A DNA stretch of 64,000 nucleotides from positions 166,505,697-166,569,696 of the forward strand of contig JAYESD010000004.1 of NCBI GenBank assembly GCA_036927565.1, read 5' to 3'. The position numbers and the translations under genes were made by a program. Under the pieces are notes generated by a model, which was not told the DNA's origin, searched no databases, and saw only the letters and a list, made by a program, of their open reading frames with translations. This DNA comes from Tuctoria greenei (lineage: Eukaryota; Streptophyta; Magnoliopsida; Poales; Poaceae). Of this stretch, positions 21,889 to 32,252 are shown in pieces. Numbering within the stretch: position 1 is the first letter of the stretch; each line of letters begins with the position of its first letter.

Positions 21889-23551
21889 TAAAAGTGCATC
21901 TAGGCATCCCCGTGGGTTTTGGATGATTGATGGCGACAGTTAAGAGACTAATGAGTTGAGTTGATCTTAAGCACAGGTGTGATGATTGAAATGAGACAAA
22001 ATCCCTCAAAAAGGAAAAGTTTGAAATGGGCGTCGAAGACTCAGGCATAGAAATTAGGGTCTCTATTGTGTTGGGTTTAGACTAGCTGTATCATATGTGA
22101 GGGTTGTTGTATCATGTGCATTGAGATCGTCCAAGAGGGCTCAAAGTGGTGGTCGAGAGAAAAACCTAAGTGAGGAGCCCATTTGAGAGAAAAACACCAG
22201 TGACCAAACTTGTCTGGACTTCAAGCCGGACTAGTCTGGGGTAGCCAATTTAGTCCATTTTGGGACGGATTAAATGTCTTTGTTGGAGTTTGAACTTGTC
22301 CGTTGGGTACGGACTAGTCCGTTCTTCTATGGTGAGCGATTGTGGAGCTAAATCCTGGAAGGCCGGACTTGTCCGTCCCAGAGGTCGGACTAGTCCGGAC
22401 CACCCAGGGTAGTCCGTTTTGGGACGGACCAAATGGTTCTGTTTGAGTTTGGACTTGTTCGTTGTACAGACTAGTTCGTTTAAGCTTGAGTGTGAGATCC
22501 CGAACCCAAGTCTTGGGAGGTCGGACTTGTCCGCCCCTGGGGCCGACCTTGTCCGGGCTCTCCCAATGTTGTCCGTTTTCAGCTGGACTAAAGCGTTTTG
22601 TCTGACTTCGGACTAGTCTATTTTGTACCAGACTAGTCCGTGTTGCTACTGACCATTTGAAATTCAAACGCTTGGCAGGGACATCACCTATTTTGTCGGT
22701 CGGTCATGTCGAATTGTCGGTGGTCCCAAAAGGTCGGACTAGTCCGTGGTACAAGGCCGGACTAGTTCGGGGTTTCATTGGTGGCAACGGTTAGTTGTCA
22801 GGACCCCTATAAAAAGGGGTCCCCCGGGCCCTATTTGATAACTCTTGAACCCTAGTGCCGCCACAACAGTCCTTGAGCCTTCCACTCGTCCTACTTGCCC
22901 TTTAAGACCAAATCTTGAAGAGATTAGGGTTTGGGAAGGAGAGTGAAGGAAGATCACCGTGCTTTGGCTCTCAGTTTGATCTCTTGCACTTGGTATTGTG
23001 TTTTGTGGCTTGTGTGAGTTGAGCTTCGTGTGCTCTTGCTGTATTGATTCGTGGGAGCCTCAACTTTTGAGCAGCCCCAAGAAACTTGGTGATTACCCTT
23101 GATATAGTGGACCGGCCATTGTGGTGGCTTGGTGAGAAGAGGGTCAAGTGAGACCCGGTCTTTGTGTGTACTTCTCAACATGGATGTAGGTTTTTTTTGT
23201 GGAGCTGAACCACGTGATAAATTGTGTCTCTCTTGTCGCTTTACTTTTCGTAATCACTTGAATTGCTATTAGGGTTCATATTGCTCTTCATCTTGATCAT
23301 TGTTGAATCTTATAACCTAATTGCTTACACTTGTCAATTCAAATTGTACTAGGTTTCTAGACATTGTATCTACCTTTTGTTAACCTAAATTCCACAAACA
23401 ACTTTTAGAAATCAAGTTTTTAGGTTTTCACCCTGTGCTGAGCGGACTACTTCGTCCCTGTCTAGACAAGTCCAGCCTCAAGAATTTAATCTCGTCTGAT
23501 TAAGTCATTTCAGGTCATATTGCCTATTCACCCCCCTCTAGGCGACTTTAA
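21889..23551 (+). repeat. 3' LTR of SIRE-r (1663 bp)
   Basis: It begins TAAAAGTGCATCTAGGCATCCC (TG changed to TA) and ends after ACCCCCCTCTAGGC. A TATAAAAA box lies at 22808-22815 inside CCCCTATAAAAAGGGG, itself an inverted repeat. The U3 part carries CGGACTAGTCCG-type palindromes from 22245 to 22780, with exact copies at 22386-22397 and 22735-22746. Confidence 0.83.
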
Positions 23552-23556
23552 GTAGG

Positions 23557-23923
23557 GGGTCTGGGATTTCCTGGGTCGCGCTAAGGTTGCGTTGGAGCCC
23601 TTTGGCCTCAGCCTCCTACGAAGGGGTAGCCGGGGATGGAGGTGAGTCAGGTGCTCTCTACACTTGACTTCTTCTACTCAAAGATGAAGGCGGTAGGCGC
23701 AGCCATCGACAAGCGGCTAGAAGCCAAGGGAAGGGCCATGGCGAAGGATGTGGTTGCCCATGTGATGGTGTGCCTCCGAAGCTGGTACACCGACGTCACA
23801 CTAGAGCCAGTAGTCAGGGGCCCCGTCGAGCAGCGGAAGGCGGTAATGAGGTCTGAGGTTGAAGATCTCGTTGCGCTCATCGCCTCACAGTTCCAATGTG
23901 AAGCCGACGACTGCCAGGCGTAG
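23557..23923 (+). pseudogene. Antisense accessory ORF of E6, C-terminal part
   Basis: It resumes the plus-strand ORF cut at 20927. The frame from 23636 reads MEVSQVLSTLDFFYSKMKAV, KRLEAKGRAMAKDVVAHVM, LRSWYTDVTLEPVVRGPVEQ, SEVEDLVALIASQFQCE and stops at 23921. It is largely alpha-helical in character. A T-rich tail with AATGAATTTG at 23968 may hold its poly(A) signal. Function is unknown; it is not an enzyme I recognise. Confidence 0.55.
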
Positions 23924-25170
23924 TATTCTTGTGTGTAGGGCTTTTGTATCTTCTTTGTGAATATTCTAATGAATTTGAATTCATGTATGTTTTCACTTCA
24001 TCTTGTGCTTCTCAACTTGCTTATTCGGGTCCTTAGCAGTGCAAGGGACCGAAAAACTTCGTTGATCCCCTTAAGTTTAGGCACCAATGATAGCGCACTT
24101 GACGTCCTGCCTATGGAACCCCGTAGTGGCCCCTGCTAGGTGTGGCTAGTAGGCTGGGCACACCTACCACGTAGTTGTAGGACATCGATGTCGGGCCCTC
24201 GGCGGGTCACGAGAGCTTTGGGGCGTCAAGCTTGAAAAGGTGACGCCAGCGGGCTCCCTAGGGGGCGCCGAAGCTTTGGGAGTTGACATCGGCGGACCCC
24301 CTGTGGGCGCCGGTCTTGAAAGATGATGTCGGCTCTCTAGTGTTATTAAGCCTTATGGTCCTATGCTGGTGTGCAGGGCTTGGGTAATTCAGTGTGTTAG
24401 TATCTGGGGCTTGGCCAGCCTTGCTCTGGTGTGAGCCGTCTGGCCCCAGTACTTAGCTATAGCGCTGGGAGACAGGGTGTGCACGCTTAGGGTACGGAAC
24501 CAAGCTAAGCATGCTACACAACCTGGACCTCCGGCTCGGCATAGGATTTTTGTTGGGGAGATTGTCTGGCACCACATGACCTCAAACAAGGGGGCGGGTG
24601 AGAGACTCCAGACACGTTGCAGGTACCTCAAGCAAGCCCGCCCATATTAGGATTGCATAACTCTACTAGGGATGAAACAGAGAGAGAATGACCGAGCATA
24701 TGATGAACAATATACGAGAACGACCATGGTTTGATAATCATAAAATTAATGAGTAATTAAATGAATATGAGAGAAGACAGAGCAAGAAAGTGATTCTTTC
24801 AACTTCGTATTCATAGCAGGAGACAGGCTTTATAAGAAGCCAATAACTCGCTCCAGATGACAAGGGAGGCAGAGTGCCCAGGCATAGGATACGAGACCAG
24901 GCGAAGCAGGCTGTTCACTCTGGACTGACCCCTGGAGCTTGGTTTCTCTGAGTGCAGCTCCTAGACGCTATGAACCCTTACATTGTCCTACTGCTATGCT
25001 CGGGGTAAAACTTACAGAGGTGCTCTATGTTCCAAGGGTTCGAGAGGGACTCTCCTTCCTATGTAGCCAGGCGGATGCACCTGGACGGGAAACATCTGTC
25101 ACCCGAATGGGGCCCTCCTAGCTGGGGGAGAGTTTGTTTGCCCCTTCAGAGGAAAGTATGTGCTGTAGCA
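23924..25170. other. Spacer of E6 between antisense ORF and integrase, no gene recognised
   Basis: The first part is the 3' side of the antisense ORF. Bases 24190-24330 hold two or three imperfect ~50-bp repeats around GAAGCTTTGGG and GGGGGCGCC. Bases 24660-24830 are AT-rich, and the rest is GC-balanced. No protein domain was recognised on either strand. Confidence 0.4.
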
Positions 25171-26432
25171 CTAGGTCGCCCACCTGCAGTTCCCTGCTCC
25201 GCACGAACCGTTCCTGGTAGCGCCAGAGCACCTACCGGTACTGCATGTTTCGAACAGCTGCATGTCATCTTCCCTCGTCAACGAGGTCGATATCTTCACG
25301 CTTGAGATGGTCCTACGCGGCTTCGTCATATGTTCGGACATGGGGAGAGCCCACGAAGATCTCTGGGGGGGAGGACAACCTCGACCTTGTACACCAAGAA
25401 GAAGGGCTTTTTCCCCGTACCCGACTGGGTGATGTCCAGCTAGCCCACAGTGCGCATAGTAGCTCGTCAACCCACTTGGCACCATGCTTCTCCAAGCTTG
25501 CATAAGTGCGCATCTTGAGGCCCCTGAGGATCTCATCGTTGGCCCTCTCGATCTGTCCGTTGCTCTTTGGATGAGTGATGGGTGCATAACAAACTTGAAT
25601 GCTAAGGTCTTCGTAGTACTCTTGGAATGCAGCACTAGTGAACCGGGTTCTGTTGTCGATGATGATCCTGTTCGGGACCTCGAATATGCAGACATCAACT
25701 TGATGAATTTCACTGAGGACTCCTTATTGATGGTGACCATCGGGGCTAATTACGGCCACTTTGTAAACTTTTCTACGGTGACATAAAGGTATTGGTAACC
25801 TCCGATGGCCCTGGGAAGGGCCCAGGATATTCAGCCCCCAAACTACGAACAGCCAAGAGGGGGGATCATCTACAGCATCTGAGTCGGCGTGTGGATCTTC
25901 TTGGCAAGGAACTGGCACGCCTTGCACCGTTCACCAGCTTGACGGCATCCAGAAGAGATGTCGGTCAGTAAAAGCCATGCTGGAAGGCCTTATCGACCAG
26001 CGTGCGGGAAGACGCATGGTTCTCGCACTCTCCTACGTGGATCTAGAAGAGCAAGTCACAACCTTCCTCTTGGTTTATGCACCACAATAGGATTTCATCG
26101 GCGCAATGTTGGTAGAGATCCCCCTCTACCAACGCGTATCTTCCAGCCACCCTGACGATCCGTTCAGCGGACACATGTTCTTTGGGAAGGATGTTGTCAT
26201 TCAAGTAGTCTCGGAGCTCTGTGATCCATGCATCGCGATCTGCTTGAGCTTCTAGATCTTGGGCGCCGGGTTGCACGGAGTCCCCTGTGATGCATACGAT
26301 CCTTGGCGGGCACCATCGTTGCAGGGCTATCAGGATCGTCAGCTTCGAGGTGTTGGGCTTGCCCCATTTGCCAGGCTCGACAGGCCTAGCGGCAGGTCGT
26401 AGCAACTTCCTTTCGAAGACACTCTCAGGCAC
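25171..26432 (-). pseudogene. Integrase of E6, degraded
   Basis: On the minus strand the N-terminal zinc region is at 26432-26043: ITELRDYLNDNILPKE, GRYALVEGDLYQHCADEILLWCINQEEGCDLL. The core follows in several frames; a readable piece at 25513-25313 is RTYASLEKHGAKWVDELLCALW, typical of the part just after the catalytic Glu in Tat integrases. Frames at 25740-25171 carry further remnants (GEKALLLGVQG-like is the out-of-frame reading of the same DNA). Many frame changes make it inactive. Confidence 0.72.
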
Positions 26433-26790
26433 TGAGGCCCCAGTGGATGCTTTTGTTGATAGGTTAGGTACGCCGCAAGCCTGGGATCATTGCAGCAACA
26501 TTCCTCTCAGACTTGCTTGATGATGAGTTGGGAGTCTCTTTTGACCAGCATTTGGCGGACGCTGAGAGCTAGTGCAGCCTTCAACCCGAAGATGAAGGCT
26601 TCATACTCTGTCATGTTGTTGGTTGCCTTAAAGTTGAGGTGCACCATGTACTTGAACTGCTCCTCGGTTGAGCCATCGAAGAAGAGCGTCTAGTGGGGTC
26701 CGGTGAGGACCGGGGCCTTGGGCTCCGGCTCACCATTGTTGGGGCCCCCTGGGTTGCTTAGGGATGGCGTCTACACAGCTACGAAGTCGA
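26433..26790 (-). pseudogene. Second (archaeal-type) RNase H segment of E6
   Basis: Minus-strand reading across about 26720-26500 gives LFFDGSTEEQFKYMVHLNFK, then TNNMTEYEAFIFGLKAALAL (catalytic Glu) and RDSQLIIKQV (catalytic Asp position). A second RNase H downstream of the normal one is a known feature of Tat-lineage pol. A stop follows and the frame decays toward integrase. Confidence 0.65.
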
Positions 26791-26802
26791 TCTCAAACTC
26801 CG

Positions 26803-27386
26803 CTAGCTCCACCATCCACTTTGCGATGTTGCCAGGTGCGTTGGGGTTGCAAAGCACAGTTCCCATGGGAACAAGATCACCACTGAGACTTTGTGTTCTT
26901 GGAAGTAGTGGTGGAGCTTCCTCGACGTGATGAGCACTACATACAACAGCTTATGTACCTTGAGGTACCTTGTCTTGGTGTCGTGCAGGACTTCACTGAT
27001 GAAGTAGACCGGACGCTGGATGCTCCGGACCCTCCTTGGGGGATCCAATGTGTCCTCTTCCATCAGCGTCGGACCTTGGGGCTCTTAGCCCATGGGCCTG
27101 CGTCGTCCTCTTGGGGTTGGGACCCAGAGGCATTTTGATCATCGGGGCCCCCTGTGGGGACTCGATTGTCCTCCAAGTTTTGGGACCCGGAGGAACCTTG
27201 GTTGTTAGGGCCTCGTGCTAGGATAGGGTCCTGGAGCTCAGGACCGGCGGCAGGGACATCTACCGTCTCTTGAGGTAGCTCGGGTCCTGATTGCTCCGCA
27301 ATGAGGACTATGCTCGCCACTACAGTTGTGGCAGCAATGTAGAGGAACAGAGGCTCGCCAGGCTCCGGAACCACCATGACGGGCAA
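26803..27386 (-). pseudogene. RT connection and first RNase H segment of E6
   Basis: The best part is 27063-26803: RRVRSIQRPVYFISEVLHDT, TRYLKVHKLLYVVLITSRKLHHYFQEHKVSVV, the RNase H/tether wording of Tat elements. The stretch 27386-27063 reads EPGEPLFLYIAATTVVASIVL, the start of the RNase H fold, but then carries a long Pro/Gly/Asp-rich insert with imperfect repeats (GPNNQGSSGSQ, GPDDQNASGSQ) not usual for the domain. Confidence 0.68.
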
Positions 27387-27399
27387 CGACGTGAGGTGT

Positions 27400-28345
27400 T
27401 GCTTTAGCTCTTGGAACGTCTCCTCTGCCTCTTCGGTCCAGATGAAGGGTTCGAACCTACGCAGAGCTTGAAGAACGGGAGAGCCCGCTCAATCGTTCTA
27501 GAAATAAACCGATTGTGTGCAGCCAGGTGGCCTGTGAGCTTCTGCACGCCCTTGATGCGGGCTAGGCGCTACATCGGCTCGATCGCCTTGATTTTCTCTA
27601 GATTGGCCTCAATCCCTCGATGCAAGACCAAGAAACTGGGGAGCTTCTCAATAGATACTACGAACACAAACTTGTCTAGGTTGAGCTTTGTGCATGTGGA
27701 GCATAGACTATCAAAGATTAGGGCTAGGTTGTCTAGAAAGTATATATGTGTTTGGATTTTGTTAATGATGTCATCGACATACACTTCTACTAGGTCCCGA
27801 ATGAGATTTCTAAATGTTTTTTGCATGGAAGTCGGGAGAGCATTCTTAAGACCATATGAAATGAATACATAACAATACAGGCCATCTACTATTATAAAAG
27901 CAGTGTGTTCTTCATCCTCTCTAGACATTGGTATTTGATGGAAACTAGAGCAAGCATCTAGAAAGCACAGTAGATCGCAGCCTGATGTAGAGTCTACAAT
28001 TTGATTTATTCTAGAGAGAGGGAAGAAATCTTTTGGGCATGCCTTATTGAGACTGGTGTAGTCGATGCGCATCTGAAGCTTCTCGCAAGCCTTAAGGAAG
28101 ACAACAAGATTGGTCAGTCACAGGGGGTGGTGGACCTCTCGGATGAAGCCAACATCAATTCTTAATTTCTTCATGGATGAAGTTTTGCCGCTCTATGGAT
28201 TGCTTCTGAGGCTTTTGTTGCATCGGCCGAGCAACAGGGTAGATCTTCATATGGTGCTCGATCACCTCCTAGGGATCTCGGGCATCTGTGACGGTTGCCA
28301 GGCAAACACATCGACAATGGCCCGGAGGAAGGCGACGAGTGCAAG
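27400..28345 (-). pseudogene. Reverse transcriptase of E6
   Basis: Minus strand from about 28345: VDVFAWQPSQMPEIPREVIEHH and GFIREVHHPL, an in-frame stop, then 28072-27569 MRIDYTSLNKACPKDFFPLSRI, CDLLCFLDACSSFHQIPM (first catalytic Asp), GLKNALPTSMQKTF, VEVYVDDI (YVDD box intact). The thumb continues FVVSIEKLPSFLVLHRGIEANLEKIKAI. It synthesises element cDNA in related active copies. The upstream stop and absence of gag and protease rule out a functional polyprotein. Confidence 0.85.
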
Positions 28346-28507
28346 TTCCTATTTGATGTCCAGACTACCTGCTACACGGGTCGTTTGGGTAGCATCAGAG
28401 CATATCTAACGTCCTTGACGGGGACGTCGTCGCAGTCGGCGGGATGCACATAGGGTGCAGCGGTGGAGCTGCGCTGACGCGTGCTCAGGAGAGACTGGCA
28501 TGGTCCA

Positions 28508-29568
28508 TGTTGATATTTCCTACACACTACTAACAATTGATCCCTAGCAGACGTGCCAGAAATGCTTGTTAATAGTTTTTAGATTACAGTTGTAAATCCG
28601 CAAGCGCACATAATCTATCAATGTAGCATTTTCCCTTTTAGAGTATTCCCAAAAGGTGTCATTTATACTCCCAAAGGAAGACCATATGGAAGCAAAGCAA
28701 TCATCAAATGGAGAGGCTAGGTTGGTCTAGGTAGGGTTCTAGCAAGGATGGGTAATTGATAGTTTGGAGGTAGCGTGACACACACAAGAGCATTCTATAT
28801 ATCCTAAGAGGGGTAAATAAGGTAAAGAGGGACTAGACTAAGAGTTAGGTAGATACTTCTACTATGCTTCTAGTGTACATATACATAGCCTAAGTTAGTT
28901 ACTAATGATTATATCAATTATAAATTCTCATGCTAAGTGGATTAACATGTCGGGCACAGGTTTACCCCTAGCAATACTAGGACGACTCCCGCTAATAGCC
29001 TATGGCATAGCTGAACGTGGAGGATTACAAAGGACAAATAGGGCTGTCACTACCTAGTGCCTACATCTTCAATCCAAAGGTCTACGAGACATTCAATGCT
29101 ACTCATCTATCCTAGCACCATGCTATCATATTAAGTAAATATCTTAAGAGTCTAGGCATAAACCATCTTAAGGTAACGAACTAAATCATCGTTGAACCAT
29201 GTTAATTCATTGCATAACTGATTCATATTAACATAATCATATCATAGCTATTAGACTACAGTGGGGGTTTGTAGTATTTATGATAATATAATGAGAATGA
29301 TATAGAATAATCATAAATACTACTCCTATCACATATATGGAATCCACAATCAAACAAGAAATGCTTCATCCAAGTATATGAACAAAAGAAGACTAAAGAT
29401 AACATATTTATTAAGAACAAAGTCACAAATACAAATAGGAATATGACATTCATACCTTTTCCAATTAGGAATTGGGAAGAGACTCCTTCTACTCCTCTCC
29501 TACTTGGACTATGGACAAGAGGCTCTCCTATCTACAACCTATACTCCTCTAAACCTATGGAGAGTAGT
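28508..29568 (-). repeat. 5' LTR of E6, left part
   Basis: It starts TGTTGATATTTCC at 28508, next to the pol remnant, and is cut at 29568 by the SIRE insertion. About 1 kb of AT-rich, gene-free sequence. The LTR call rests on the position next to pol, the TG start, and a TATA-like box on the minus strand in the right part. Confidence 0.55.
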
Positions 29569-31048
29569 TGAAAGTGCATCTAGGCATCCCTTGTGGGTTT
29601 TGGTTGATTTATGACAAACAAATGAGATCCTAACCACATTATTGAGATGAGCGCACGTTTTAATGAAAAGAATGAAGAAAGCAGCGGTTTTAATGAAAAA
29701 ATGAAGAAAGTGCCAAAAAGAAATGAGAACGAGGATCAATTCGAAAAAGAGCTCAAGAGCTGAATAGAATACATCATTGTGTATGGAGTGTGTTGGTGTA
29801 ACACATCCCAAGAGCTCAAGCACAAAAATCCTCACACACTTCACATTTCACAGGAAAAACGGACTAGTCCGATATACACCGGACTAGTCTGATATCCTGT
29901 CTGGACAGGTTCGGACAAGTCCAGCCAATGCGGACTTGTTCGCACTGGACTAGTCTGATAATGTTCGTACTAGTACGATAATGCCTCTAACTAAAATCGG
30001 ACAAGTCCTCCAAGTGCGGACTGGTCCTATATTCACTAAGGGCATCACCACACCGTACAAGTTCGATATCAGCACGGACAAGTCCGAAAACTGTTCAGAC
30101 TAAAATCAAACAAGTCCGCTCCTAGCCGGACAAGTCCGACATTTCTGGACACTTAGGGTTTCCTGCACGCCGCACACGGGACTAGTCCGGACTCCACCAC
30201 AGACTAGTTCGGACCCTCGAAACCCTAACGATAACTTTTGAAAACCCTAATATAAATAGATGTGCACGGCCCAACTACCATAACTCTCGACCCCCTGCGC
30301 CATCACACCTTCCAAGAGCCTATAAAAGACATCTCTCCACGCAATCCAACGCAAGAAAGATCAATCCCTTGAGGATTCACTTTGGAGCAAAGGAGAGACA
30401 CGATTCTACACTTTTGAGCTCTTGGGTTTGATCTCTAACACACTCCTGTGGTTTCATTATTTATCTTACGAGTGTGTTCTTGGTGGTGTTTGAATTGTAA
30501 TCTTGGGGAGCCCTCAACTTGTGAGAAGGCCCCTTGAACTTGGTGATTTGCCCCTTTGTGATAGTGGAAGAAGAATTGGCCTTCGTGGTGATTCGACGAG
30601 GTTAGGGTCAGTGAAGACTCGATCCTTTCGTGGGCTCCTCAACGTGGATGTAGGTTGCCTCAGTGGGAACCGAACCACGGGATAAAATCGTGTGTCAGAC
30701 TTGCTCCTAAAGTTTCTCATATCATATTCTTAAATTTTCTCATATCATATTCTAGGGTTTGATTGATTTTGTCATCTTACGTTAGAACATTCATATCAAA
30801 GCTAATTTGCACTACACTTAACTTCATTGAATCAATACTTGCAAGTTATATACTATTTTCCGCTGCATATTGTGCTTGAATTGAAATCATTGATCGAACT
30901 TCATCAATCTAGTCCGCACGCACTGGACTAGTCCGTACTCTTCCGGACTAGTCCGATATCTCGGGATTTGATCAGTTTGTTAAGTATTGCAGGTTCCGAC
31001 TAAATTTCAAAAAGGCCTATTCACCCCCCCCCCTCTAGGCCACATTCA
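29569..31048 (+). repeat. 5' LTR of SIRE-o (1480 bp)
   Basis: Begins TGAAAGTGCATCTAGGCATCCC and ends CCACATTCA. A TATAAATA box is at 30251-30258. It is longer than the 3' LTR by 21 bp, matching a tandem duplication of TTTCTCATATCATATTCT near 30714-30755. Confidence 0.92.
29860..30211 (+). promoter_or_regulatory. Palindrome-pair array upstream of the TATA box (SIRE-o 5' LTR)
   Basis: Motif starts at 29860/29880, 29912/29931, 29946/29966, 29998/30017, 30054/30075, 30107/30127 and 30178/30200: seven pairs with 19-22 bp between partners. The motif is CGGAC-WW-GTCCG and near variants, including CGTACTAGTACG at 29966, still a palindrome. A further exact copy is at 30944-30955 near the LTR end. Confidence 0.65.
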
Positions 31049-31050
31049 AT

Positions 31051-31062
31051 TGGTATCAGAGC
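31051..31062 (+). other. Primer binding site of SIRE-o
   Basis: TGGTATCAGAGC two bases after the LTR end, a perfect Met-tRNA type site. Confidence 0.88.
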
Positions 31063-31099
31063 ATGTTTCTTCGCAAGAGACTAATCGCTCGAAGAGAAC

Positions 31100-32247
31100 A
31101 TGTCGGACATGAAGGATGCGCACAAGAGTCTCAACCAAGAGAAGGTTGAAGACGAAAAAGCTCAAAAATTGGAAAAGATCCTTGATGCTATCCAGGACTT
31201 CGAGGAAGATGATGAGGAGACGCTTGAACTCAAGGCGCTCCTAAGGAAGAAAGCACTCTCGAAAGGGAAAGTGAAGGTCGAGCACGAGAAGAAGAAGAAG
31301 AAGGGGAGTAGTCACACCGACTACTCCCGATATCCTTTTAATTATGATCGCTTAAATTCTAATAATAATCATTACCTATCTATTTCTCTTGGCAAAGCCC
31401 CACATTTTGATGGCAATGACTACTCAATGTGGAGGCAAAACATGAAAATGCACTTGATCTCACTCAATCCAAGCTTGTGGCACATTGTGGTTACAGGAAT
31501 AGATATACCCGACGATGATGAGGAGCTCACGCCTAGCCAAGAGCAAGCAATCCATCGAAATGCCCAAGCAGCAGAAGTCATCACCTCATCACTTAGTTGG
31601 GACGAGTTCACCAAGGTGGATGGACTCGAGATTGCAAAGGAAATATGGGACACATTGCAAACTGCACATGAAGGCGATCGTCGTGTGCGAGTGGCGAAGA
31701 TCAAAATGATCAAAGGCGAATTGGGAATATTTGCCATTGAAGAAGACGAGTCGCCGCAAGACATGTACAACCGCTTAAAGACGCTCATCAACAAGGTTCG
31801 AGCATACAGAAGCAAGAAGTGGAACAATCACGAGGTGGTGAAGCTCATCCTTAGAGCTTTCATGTCTCGCAACTTCACCCTGTCCTCGGGTACAAGAAAA
31901 TGACCCCGGATGAGCAACTTGGGAAAATCATCAACTTCGAGATAATGGAAAAGCAAGCAAGGCATGTCAAGGATATTGCAGACCTCACCTCGGCAAAGAA
32001 GAAAGGGGTCGCTTTGAAGTCCACCTGCAAGCCTTTGTCTAAAGAAGCTTGATAAGCTCAACAAGAAGAAGAAAGCGATGACAAGAGCAGCGACATTGAC
32101 GAAGAGGACATGATCCTCTTTATGAAGAGATTCAAGAAAATGATGAAGAAAAGACAAGGGGGAAATCAAGGGAAGGAAAGTATAAAGAGAAGTCAAGACC
32201 AAAGTTGAGGCGGGCATGCTATAACTGTGGTGAATATGACCACTTTA
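31100..32247 (+). pseudogene. SIRE-o Gag, N-terminal and capsid part
   Basis: The ATG at 31100 opens MSDMKDAHKSLNQEKVEDEK, an acidic/basic N-terminus, then the DUF4219/UBN2-type copia Gag: GKAPHFDGNDYSMWRQNMKMHL, FTKVDGLEIAKEIWDTLQTAHEG, ESPQDMYNRLKTLINKVRAY. A frame change near 31880 causes an early stop at 31903; the sequence continues in another frame as DEQLGKIINFEIMEKQARHVK and an acidic stretch. It ends in the zinc knuckle CYNCGEYDHFI, which is split after the His by the insertion of SIRE-i. The rest of gag resumes at 43695. Confidence 0.87.
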
Positions 32248-32252
32248 TAGTT

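Larger units (their letters stand above)
20928..23551 (+). mobile_element. Deleted SIRE/Maximus-type copia element (SIRE-r)
   Basis: It starts TGAAAGTGTCTCTAGGCATCCC and ends after the CCCCCCTCTAGGCGAC tail typical of the SIRE LTRs in this window. The first 401 bp repeat the start of the second LTR, then jump to the 3' end of the internal region. gag, pol and most of the third ORF are gone. Flanks GCAGG (20923-20927) and GTAGG (23552-23556) fit a 5-bp duplication with one change. It interrupts the antisense ORF of E6. Confidence 0.8.

Noticed and set aside
24390..24631. Minus-strand 80-codon frame in the E6 spacer
   Set aside because: No motif, and the composition is that of the surrounding repeat.
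29860..30211. CRISPR array reading of the regularly spaced palindromes
   Set aside because: Repeats are only 12 bp, degenerate, with 8-bp and ~20-bp gaps, within LTRs of a plant retrotransposon and with no cas genes.
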